The position numbers and the translations under genes are program-made. A stretch of 14,608 nucleotides of DNA from Oscillospiraceae bacterium. GTDB taxonomy: Bacteria; Bacillota; Clostridia; Oscillospirales; Acutalibacteraceae. Below, piece after piece: positions 1 through 5,774 of the stretch. Every line of letters begins with the position of its first letter. Position 1 is the stretch's first letter. Location of the stretch: assembly GCA_019422905.1 (NCBI GenBank), contig JAHZCM010000035.1:1-14608 (forward strand), written 5' to 3'. A model generated the notes under the pieces. It worked only from the letters and a program-made list of their open reading frames with translations. It was not told where the DNA came from and searched no databases.

Positions 1-116
1 AAGAAATTACAGGTTCCTTTTCTTTCTCTCGTTGTTTAATTTTCAAGGTCCTATGTGCTCTTTCGGGCTCTTACTTCCGGGCTTTTCTGCCCTTCCGTTT
101 TGCCCTCTCTCGAGCG
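1..116 (-). promoter_or_regulatory. Probable rRNA operon leader
   Basis: Downstream of the leftward promoter the minus strand contains ACCTTGAAAATTAAACAAC (about 50-32). This closely resembles the conserved CTTTGAAAACTAAACAA element found before 16S and 23S rRNA in Gram-positive rrn operons, where it acts in antitermination and processing. Small GC hairpins (for example GGGC-agaaaa-GCCC in 78-93) lie between promoter and element. No rRNA gene sequence itself lies in the window; 16S is the expected first gene beyond base 1. Confidence 0.6.
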
Positions 117-186
117 CTTGTATATAATACCACGGGATGATCGGAATGTCAACACTTTTTTTCGTTTTTTTTGAAATTTTTATTTT
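117..186 (-). promoter_or_regulatory. Strong rRNA-type promoter with UP element, reading left
   Basis: On the minus strand TTGACA (152-147) and TATTAT (129-124) are separated by exactly 17 bp. Immediately upstream of the -35 (about 153-186) the minus strand is a run of A-tracts, which is how an UP element looks. A perfect -35, optimal spacing and an UP element together are typical of ribosomal RNA promoters. Transcription would start near 117 and leave the window at base 1. Confidence 0.75.
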
Positions 187-352
187 GCCGCTTTTTTCGA
201 CTATATGTTGTGTTTCCCAAATTTGCTTTCCTCAAAATGCCACAGCGCAGAACAAAGCAGCCCGAAAGAAAAAGCAGTATTGCAGCCGAATTCTGCAAAA
301 ACTTTTTTACATGCTCCGGTTCCGTTTCCCGCACAATCTTTTATACCGGCCT

Positions 353-380
353 TTTACAAACGGCAGAAATGTGCTATACT
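353..380 (+). promoter_or_regulatory. Sigma-A promoter of the metA operon
   Basis: TTTACA (353-358), a 16-bp spacer and TATACT (375-380) preceded by TG-N form an extended -10 promoter. Transcription would begin near 387 and give metA a leader of about 175 nt. A second TATAAT at 527-532 has no convincing -35. Confidence 0.6.
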
Positions 381-386
381 TAAGCT

Positions 387-560
387 GTGTCATATTCCCA
401 AGGGGGCATCGGACCGCACTGGCTTGCCGGTTCTGTGTGCTTCGGTTCAAAGCTTTCCGCACCGCCCGCGTCCCGGGAAAATCTCCCGCAGGTCTTTCCC
501 ACAATCCTGCTTTCAGGGCCCCTATTTATAATAGTATATCCCATGGAGGTCGAAATTACA
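387..560 (+). other. Long untranslated leader of metA, class unknown
   Basis: About 175 nt lie between the predicted start of transcription and metA. The stretch is GC-rich with several short complementary segments, for example GCAC/GTGC and GGC/GCC within about 416-442, and AGGGG near 400 against CCCCT near 519. I looked for the SAM-I (S-box) core and for the T-box AGGGTGGNACCGCG signature and found neither. No intrinsic terminator with a U-tract is visible. An open frame runs through it into metA, but GGAGG at 545-549 marks 561 as the start. Confidence 0.35.
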
Positions 561-1484
561 ATGCCTATTCGTATACAAGCCGATCTTCCGGCCATTGAGG
601 TTCTGGAATCGGAAAACATTTTTGTCATGACGCACGAGCGCGCCGCTCTGCAGGACATCCGTCCTCTGAAAATTGCGCTGCTCAATCTGATGCCGACTAA
701 AATAGAAACGGAGACGCAGCTTCTCCGCCTTCTTGGCAATTCTCCGCTGCAAGTGGACATTGAACTGCTGCACACGGCCTCCCATATCAGCCGCAACACA
801 AGCTCCTACCATCTCAATACCTTTTACAAAACCTTTGCCGATGTGCGCGACCAGCGCTTTGACGGTTTGATCATCACCGGCGCGCCGGTTGAAAAAATGC
901 CTTTCGAGGATGTGGACTACTGGGACGAGATGTGCGCGATCATGGAGTGGAGCAAAACCAATGTTTATTCTGTCCTGTACATCTGCTGGGGCGCGCAGGC
1001 CGGCCTGTACTACCATTACGGCATTCAAAAGCATTTGATGGCGGAAAAGCTCTCCGGCATTTACAATCACACGGTTTTAAACCCCTACCATCCGCTGATG
1101 CGCGGCTTCGACGACAATTACTTTGCCCCGCATTCGCGCTATACAGAGGTCTACCTGGACGATATCCGGGCGCACGACGAGCTGATTCCGCTGTCGGTTT
1201 CCGATCTGGCCGGCGTGCATATTATCGCGGAAAAAAGCGGCCGCAAGTTTTTTGTGACCGGCCACGCCGAATACGATCGGGACACACTGGCAAAGGAATA
1301 CTTCCGCGACGTCAACAAGGGCTTGAACCCGAAGATCCCGTACAACTATTTTCCGAATGACGACGATACAAAAACGCCGCCGTTCACATGGCGCAGCAAC
1401 GCGCACCTGCTTGTCTCCAACTGGCTGAATTATTATGTCTACCAGCAGACGCCGTTTGACCTAAATCAACTGGAGCACATATAA
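561..1484 (+). CDS. metA: Homoserine O-acetyltransferase (MetA family)
   Basis: This 307-residue cytoplasmic enzyme acylates the hydroxyl of L-homoserine, the committed step of methionine synthesis. Visible residues match the MetA family: Lys47 in NLMPTK, the catalytic Cys142 in YICWGAQAG, and the His235/Glu237 pair in TGHAEYD. Residue 111 (ITGAPVE) is glutamate. In characterised MetA enzymes Glu111 favours acetyl-CoA and Gly111 favours succinyl-CoA, so the predicted product is O-acetylhomoserine despite the family's old succinyltransferase name. The frame is open well upstream, but a GGAGG 11 nt before the ATG, the family length and the N-terminal MPIRIQADLPA support this start. It is the first gene of a three-gene operon; the HAD gene starts 31 bp later. 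Confidence 0.95.
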   Translation: MPIRIQADLPAIEVLESENIFVMTHERAALQDIRPLKIALLNLMPTKIETETQLLRLLGNSPLQVDIELLHTASHISRNTSSYHLNTFYKTFADVRDQRFDGLIITGAPVEKMPFEDVDYWDEMCAIMEWSKTNVYSVLYICWGAQAGLYYHYGIQKHLMAEKLSGIYNHTVLNPYHPLMRGFDDNYFAPHSRYTEVYLDDIRAHDELIPLSVSDLAGVHIIAEKSGRKFFVTGHAEYDRDTLAKEYFRDVNKGLNPKIPYNYFPNDDDTKTPPFTWRSNAHLLVSNWLNYYVYQQTPFDLNQLEHI

Positions 1485-1515
1485 CTCCCCACTATATATA
1501 GAAAGGAAGATCGTC

Positions 1516-2136
1516 ATGCAGTACGACGGCATTATCTTTGATCTGGACGGCACGCTGTGGGATTCCTCCGAGGAGATCAAGGAATCCTGGGGCAACGTGC
1601 TTTTGGCCCAACCGGACGTCCCGCAGCTTCCGAGCCGTGAGACGCTTGAGAGCGTAATGGGGCTCGGCGCAGAAGAACTAACCGCAAAGCTGTTTCCCTA
1701 TCTCACGCCCGCACGCAGACTGGAGATTTTCGATCTCTGCGCCGTATACGAGTGCGAATACCTCACAAAGCACGGCGCAAAATTATATCCCAACATAACG
1801 GAAATGCTCGCTAAGCTCTCTGAAGCGCATCCGCTGTTCATCGTGAGCAACTGCGCGGACGGCTATATCCAGTCGTTTCTCACCGCGCACGATACGGCAA
1901 AATATATCCGTGATTTTGAGTGTATCGGCCGCACAGGCAAGCCGAAGGCCGAAAACATCCGCCTGATCGTCGAACGCAACGGACTGGAAAATCCCGTTTA
2001 TGTCGGCGACACGCAATGGGACTGTGACGCCGCCGAGTCCGCCGGCGTACCGTTTATTTTTGCCGCTTACGGCTTCGGCCATGTGGAAAATAAACCGTCC
2101 ATTCATACACCCATGGAGCTGTTGAATCTCGTATAG
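1516..2136 (+). CDS. HAD-superfamily hydrolase, phosphoglycolate phosphatase-like
   Basis: This 206-residue HAD hydrolase probably dephosphorylates a small phosphorylated metabolite in the cytoplasm. All four HAD motifs are visible: DLDGT with the nucleophile Asp9 and acid/base Asp11, Ser111-Asn112 in IVSNC, Lys142 in TGKPK, and the acidic motif GDTQWD (Asp165, Asp170). A helical cap lies between motifs I and II, as in the Gph/beta-phosphoglucomutase-like subgroup. The substrate cannot be read from sequence. AGAAAGGAAGA lies just ahead of the ATG, and nearly the same ribosome-binding segment (AGAAAGGAAGAT) precedes the next gene. Its position between metA and a GNAT gene suggests co-transcription rather than a role in methionine synthesis. 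Confidence 0.88.
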   Translation: MQYDGIIFDLDGTLWDSSEEIKESWGNVLLAQPDVPQLPSRETLESVMGLGAEELTAKLFPYLTPARRLEIFDLCAVYECEYLTKHGAKLYPNITEMLAKLSEAHPLFIVSNCADGYIQSFLTAHDTAKYIRDFECIGRTGKPKAENIRLIVERNGLENPVYVGDTQWDCDAAESAGVPFIFAAYGFGHVENKPSIHTPMELLNLV

Positions 2137-2169
2137 AGGTTCCCCCGCCGCGCAGAAAGGAAGATTTAC

Positions 2170-2802
2170 ATGAAAACCGACTTGCTTTTTGAAAACTGCC
2201 CGTTTATCACCAGCACAAACATCACGCTGAGCCGTATCGGAATCACAGACTGCGATTCGCTGTGGGAAATCATGCGCGAAGAAAAGCTCTACCGCTTTGA
2301 GCGTGAGCAGCCGGCGCAGACGCGCATGCAGGCGGAATACAAGATCGAGGAGGCAGACCTCCTTTTCGAGCAGAAAAAAGCCGTTGTGCTCGGCGTTTAC
2401 GCGAACACCGACCTCACGCATCTGATCGGCTGGGTCGAGCTGCGCAATGCGGACACGGAAATGAACATGCTGGAGCTTCGTTTCCTATTCGGCTGCCGCT
2501 GCGCGGGCACGGAGCATCCGGCGGAAGCGGTCGGTGCGCTTTGCCGTTATCTTTTTGAGATGGTACGCGTCAACCGCATTCAGATGAACTGTCTTGCGGA
2601 GGATGTGGAAAAGCAGCGCATTCTGGAAAAGTGCGGTTTTATCCGCGAGGGCGTGCTGCGCGAATGCTACCGCTGGGAGCGCCACGGCGTCATTAACCTC
2701 GCTTTTTACGCCATGCTCGCTTCCGACTATCTGTTCCTGAAAAATACCCGTTCCATCGCCGTCGGCAATACCGCGCTGGAAAATGCGTCGGCGGAAAGCT
2801 AG
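2170..2802 (+). CDS. GNAT-family N-acetyltransferase, RimJ/RimL-like
   Basis: This 210-residue cytoplasmic protein has the RimJ/RimL-type GNAT layout. An N-terminal strand (about 17-24, TNITLSRIG) is followed by a core strand (about 84-92, LIGWVELR), the acetyl-CoA region (about 103-130), and a C-terminal segment at 134-170 (VNRIQMNCLAEDVEKQRILEKCGFIREG) typical of these enzymes. The pyrophosphate-binding Q/RxxGxG/A motif is degenerate: the nearest match is RCAGTE (110-115), with Glu where Gly or Ala is expected. About 25 residues beyond the domain (after LASDYLF) look unstructured. The acceptor, protein or small molecule, is unknown. It is the last gene of the metA operon, 33 bp after the HAD gene, and a terminator follows 26 bp after the stop. 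Confidence 0.82.
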   Translation: MKTDLLFENCPFITSTNITLSRIGITDCDSLWEIMREEKLYRFEREQPAQTRMQAEYKIEEADLLFEQKKAVVLGVYANTDLTHLIGWVELRNADTEMNMLELRFLFGCRCAGTEHPAEAVGALCRYLFEMVRVNRIQMNCLAEDVEKQRILEKCGFIREGVLRECYRWERHGVINLAFYAMLASDYLFLKNTRSIAVGNTALENASAES

Positions 2803-2828
2803 AGAGCGCCGGGTACAAAAGAGCGCTG

Positions 2829-2862
2829 AACCACCGCCTTTTTCTTTAGGCGGTGGTTTTTT
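2829..2862 (+). terminator. Intrinsic terminator of the metA operon
   Basis: A 10-bp perfect stem (AACCACCGCC at 2829-2838, GGCGGTGGTT at 2849-2858) with a 10-nt loop is followed by a run of T through 2862. The T-run abuts the stop codon of the convergent sigF gene. On the minus strand the hairpin lacks a T-run, so it is a good terminator only rightward, though it may also slow sigF transcripts. Confidence 0.85.
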
Positions 2863-3512
2863 CACAGCAGCAGGCTCCGCAGATAAAGCAGCAGCTTTTT
2901 TTCGCGCCGGCTCACCTGCACCTGCGTGATGCCAAGCTGCTTCGCCGTTTCCACCTGCGTTTTATTTTTGTAATACCGGTATTCCAAAAGCTGCCTGTCC
3001 GCATCGGGCAGCGTCCCGATCACCTGCCGCAGCGCGAGGCGGTCGGAGATTTTTTCCTCCGGCGAATCCACCGGAATGTCGTTTTCGCCCTCCCCCTCGC
3101 TGTCTGTCAAGGAAACCGGCTGCATGCCGGCGTTCAGCGCCTCGGCACATTTTTCCACCGGGATGCCCAGCGCATCCGCCAGTGCGGAAACGCTCGGCTC
3201 GCTGCCGGTTTCCTTTGCAATTTGCTCCGACAGCCGCACGACCTTCATCGAAAGCTCTTTGAGGCTCCGCGAAACCTTTACCGCGCCGCCGTCCCGGAAC
3301 AGACGGCGCATTTCACCCAGAATCACCGGCACCGCGTATGTGGAAAACTTGAAGCCCCTGTCCGGATCGAAATGATCCGCAGCCTTTACAAGCCCCATGC
3401 AGCCCGCCTGAAATAGGTCGTCATACTCGATACCGCGCCCCAGAAAGCGCGGCACCAGCGCGCGCACCAACCCCACGTTGCTCTCAACGAAAGCCTCTCT
3501 ATTCTCCATCAT
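2862..3512 (-). CDS. sigF: RNA polymerase sporulation sigma factor SigF
   Basis: SigF directs forespore-specific transcription early in sporulation and is held inactive by SpoIIAB. Visible are region 2 (NVGLVRALVPRFLGRGIEYDDLFQAGCMGL through FSTYAVPVILGEMRRLFRD), region 3, and the region-4 helix-turn-helix near the C-terminus (QVETAKQLGITQVQVSRREKK). Placement directly after spoIIAA and spoIIAB separates it from the similar SigG. I chose the ATG at 3512 (216 residues). A TTG at 3524 or an ATG at 3509 is also possible, and an in-frame TGA just upstream rules out anything longer. The gene overlaps spoIIAB by 14 bp with no clear ribosome binding site, so translation is probably coupled. It is about 35-40 residues shorter than Bacillus SigF, all missing at the N-terminus. 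Confidence 0.93.
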   Translation of the reverse strand: MMENREAFVESNVGLVRALVPRFLGRGIEYDDLFQAGCMGLVKAADHFDPDRGFKFSTYAVPVILGEMRRLFRDGGAVKVSRSLKELSMKVVRLSEQIAKETGSEPSVSALADALGIPVEKCAEALNAGMQPVSLTDSEGEGENDIPVDSPEEKISDRLALRQVIGTLPDADRQLLEYRYYKNKTQVETAKQLGITQVQVSRREKKLLLYLRSLLL

Positions 3513-3942
3513 GCCGTGGCGCAATTTGCTTTGTGAGCGTCACGGTCGTCCCGCGGCCGGGCGCGGAGGAAACGCGCACGCGGTCGCAGAAGCTCTGCAT
3601 CACCGCAAAGCCAAGCCCCGCGCGCTCCTCGCCGCCCGTCGTGTACAAAGGCTCCATCGCCTTCTCGATATCCGGAATGCCGCAGCCGCGGTCTCTGACC
3701 TTCACGACGACGCGGTTGTCCGCCAGAATCTTCGCCGATATGTACACCGTGCCGATGGTATCGCGGTAGCCATGCACGATTGCGTTCGTAACGGCCTCGC
3801 TGACCGCTGTTTTCAAGTCGTTCAGTTCCGTCACAAGCGGGTCAAGGCTGAGCACAAACGCCGTCACCGCACCGCGCGCAAAAGCCTCGTTGACCGAGCG
3901 GGACGGAAAGCTCAGCTCCATTTTGTTGACTGTCTGGATCAC
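3499..3942 (-). CDS. spoIIAB: Anti-sigma F factor / serine kinase SpoIIAB
   Basis: SpoIIAB binds SigF with ATP and phosphorylates SpoIIAA; release in the forespore switches on SigF. The 147 residues match the usual length. The GHKL ATPase boxes are all present: the N-box SEAVTNAIVHGY (48-59, Glu49 and Asn53), the G1 box DRGCGIPD (84-91), and the G2 region AGLGFAVM (108-115). Arg23, in FARGAVTAF, aligns with the Arg20 used for partner contact in Bacillus. The start is a GTG at 3942, supported by AGGGAGGT about 10 nt upstream. It overlaps the spoIIAA stop by four bases (GTGA), so the two are translationally coupled. The 3' end overlaps sigF. Confidence 0.95.
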   Translation of the reverse strand: MIQTVNKMELSFPSRSVNEAFARGAVTAFVLSLDPLVTELNDLKTAVSEAVTNAIVHGYRDTIGTVYISAKILADNRVVVKVRDRGCGIPDIEKAMEPLYTTGGEERAGLGFAVMQSFCDRVRVSSAPGRGTTVTLTKQIAPRHDGE

Positions 3943-4271
3943 TTTTTCGATACCTCCCTGATTTTGTCCTCAAAAGCCACAAGCGACGCGATGCCGGAAA
4001 GCTCCGCCATGCGGCGCAGCTGCGGGGAAAGCCCTGTAACCGCCACGCGCCCGCCCCAAAGCGCAGTCATGCGGACGCGCCCGAGGATCAGCCCGATCCC
4101 CGAGGAGTCCATAAACGGTACCCCGGAAAAATCGAGCCGCAGAAGCTGCGGTTTTACCTTCTGTGCCGTGCCGTCTATCTGTTCACGCAGGCTGCCCGCC
4201 GCGTGATGGTCCAGCTCGCCGCGCATGGCGGCGGTCATCACTCCGTTTTTCAATTCAATTCGCAGATTCAT
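3939..4271 (-). CDS. spoIIAA: Anti-sigma F factor antagonist SpoIIAA
   Basis: SpoIIAA is the anti-anti-sigma factor: dephosphorylated by SpoIIE, it binds SpoIIAB and frees SigF. The 110 residues form one STAS domain, with GELDHHAA near residues 18-25 and the phosphorylation motif MDSSGIGLILGR. Ser56 aligns with the phosphorylated Ser58 of Bacillus SpoIIAA. The open frame reaches 4364, but the ATG at 4271 gives the family N-terminus (MNLRIELKNG) and has AAAGGATG upstream; the longer start would run into the hairpin at 4311-4348. It is first in the spoIIA operon. I cannot place a convincing SigH promoter before it. Confidence 0.94.
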   Translation of the reverse strand: MNLRIELKNGVMTAAMRGELDHHAAGSLREQIDGTAQKVKPQLLRLDFSGVPFMDSSGIGLILGRVRMTALWGGRVAVTGLSPQLRRMAELSGIASLVAFEDKIREVSKK

Positions 4272-4300
4272 TTTGACATCCTTTCCCCCGCCGCATTCTG

Positions 4301-4348
4301 AAAACAAAAAGGACAGGTCTCTGTAGAAAATTCTACAGGAACCTGTCC
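4301..4348 (-). terminator. Long hairpin between folC and spoIIAA (folC terminator or spoIIA attenuator)
   Basis: Two 18-base arms (4311-4328 and 4331-4348) pair with only two internal mismatches around a 2-nt AA loop. On the minus strand the hairpin is followed by TTTTTGTTTT (4310-4301), a classic intrinsic terminator for transcripts from folC. On the plus strand a T-run also follows (4352-4357), so it could work both ways. It ends only 30 bp before the spoIIAA start codon. Confidence 0.8.
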
Positions 4349-4434
4349 GTATTTTTTGCCGCAATCTGTCGGCCGCTCATTTTCTGTTGCCGCCGCTTTC
4401 CGGCGGTGTCCCGCGTATCGGAGGTGTCCGGCAG

Positions 4435-5715
4435 TTACCGCGCGTACCGCGTGATCGCCGCCTCCCGTATTTCAGCGGCAAGGAAGAAGGAGCCGCAGAT
4501 CACGAGCACCTCATCCCCCTGCACCGCCGAAAGCGCGAGCGCCTCCCCGATCGTCGAAGCCGCCGTGACATCAGCACAGAAGGCCCGCGCCTCCCGCGCA
4601 AGCGCCTCTGCCGAAAGCGCACGCGGATTGTCGGGCGCATAGGTGATGATTTTTGAAAAATGCGGCGCAACCTGCGCGAGATAGCGCATGCTGTCCTTAT
4701 CGGACATGATGCCCATCACGGCCGTGATCTTCCGGCCGCTCAGGTGCGTCGCCAAAACCTCATGCAGCGCGGAAGCGCAGCCGGGGTTGTGCCCGCCGTC
4801 GAGCAGGACGAGCGGCGCTTCGCTCAGCCGCTCCATGCGCGCCGGAATATAGGCTGAGGAAAACCCCTTTTGAAGCGCCGCATCCGACATCTTGACGCCC
4901 TTTTCCCGCAGAATGTCGATCACGGTCAACGCCGTGGCGGCGTTGTGCACTTGATGCGCACCGGTAAACGGCGTCGTGAGCGGCAGGCCGTCCCAGGTGA
5001 ATTCCGTTCCCGCGAGCGAGGTGCCGCGCACCTGCATACGGCTTTCGTCCGCGATGCGTAGTTTTGCACCGCGCTCGGCGCAGATGGTGGAAATCTCCCG
5101 CACGACGCACGCCGGGTTATCGGCATACAGCGCCACCACGCCGCCCGGCTTGATGATTCCGGCCTTTTCAAACGCGATTTTCTCAAGCGTATCGCCCAGC
5201 ACCGCCGTGTGATCGAGCGAAATAGAGGCGATCGCCGCCGCTTCCGGCGTATCAATCACATTTGTCGCATCCATGCGGCCGCCGAGGCCGACCTCCAGCA
5301 CAACGAAGTCGCATGCCCGCCGGGCAAACCAATCGAGCGCGAGCGCTGTGATGAACTCAAACTCCGTGATCGTTTCGCCCTGCGCTTCCAGCTTTTCGGT
5401 TACAGCCGCAACGCGCTCCACCTCGTCGATCAGCTCCGCCTTCGAAATCATTTCCCCGTCGATGCGGAACCGCTCGCGGAAATCGAGCACGTACGGCGAA
5501 GTATAAAGGCCCGTGCGGTAGCCCGCCGCCTGCAGAACGCTCGCGACCAGGGTGCACGTCGTGCCCTTGCCGTTCGTGCCGGCGACATGGACGAACCGCG
5601 TGCGCTTGTCGGGATTGCCGAGCGCATCGCACAGCGCCCGGATCCGCTCCAGCCCCGGCTTCACGCCGAACAGCAGGCGGTCGTTGATTTTCTGAAGCGC
5701 TTCCTCATATGTCAT
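4435..5715 (-). CDS. folC: Bifunctional folylpolyglutamate synthase / dihydrofolate synthase
   Basis: FolC is a Mur-ligase-family, ATP-dependent cytoplasmic enzyme that adds glutamate to dihydropteroate and extends the polyglutamate tail of folates. The 426 residues are full length. Visible are the P-loop GTNGKGT (46-52), TSPYVLDFRER (72-82), the central-domain signature EVGLGGRMDATN (141-152), SLDHTAVLG (166-174), FEKAGI with the expected active-site lysine (182-187), and the C-terminal-domain DGGHNPG (306-312). The ATG has GGAGGG six bases upstream. Whether it does one or both reactions cannot be settled from sequence. It lies 59 bp after valS with no U-tract terminator between, a neighbourhood common in Firmicutes, and is followed by the hairpin at 4301-4348. 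Confidence 0.95.
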   Translation of the reverse strand: MTYEEALQKINDRLLFGVKPGLERIRALCDALGNPDKRTRFVHVAGTNGKGTTCTLVASVLQAAGYRTGLYTSPYVLDFRERFRIDGEMISKAELIDEVERVAAVTEKLEAQGETITEFEFITALALDWFARRACDFVVLEVGLGGRMDATNVIDTPEAAAIASISLDHTAVLGDTLEKIAFEKAGIIKPGGVVALYADNPACVVREISTICAERGAKLRIADESRMQVRGTSLAGTEFTWDGLPLTTPFTGAHQVHNAATALTVIDILREKGVKMSDAALQKGFSSAYIPARMERLSEAPLVLLDGGHNPGCASALHEVLATHLSGRKITAVMGIMSDKDSMRYLAQVAPHFSKIITYAPDNPRALSAEALAREARAFCADVTAASTIGEALALSAVQGDEVLVICGSFFLAAEIREAAITRYAR

Positions 5716-5736
5716 CGTATACCCTCCTTATAAATG

Positions 5737-5767
5737 CGGTTGGCCCCCTCAAAAAGGGAGCCAACCG
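5737..5767 (-). other. Hairpin between valS and folC
   Basis: CGGTTGGC (5737-5744) pairs with GCCAACCG (5760-5767), and an inner 3-bp extension follows a C-A mismatch. It starts 7 nt after the valS stop. No T-run follows in either direction, so it is unlikely to terminate. It may stabilise the valS part of a shared mRNA or tune folC, whose ribosome binding site lies about 10 nt downstream. Confidence 0.5.
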
Positions 5768-5774
5768 TAAAAAA

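Noticed and set aside
137..598. 153-codon plus-strand open frame before metA
   Set aside because: It runs through the UP element, the metA promoter and the metA leader, overlaps the true metA start, and has no protein-like pattern.
4330..4357. SigH promoter for spoIIA with -10 GTAGAAT
   Set aside because: The matching -35 position reads AAAAAATAC without the AGGA core, and the -10 lies within the terminator hairpin. Too weak to annotate.
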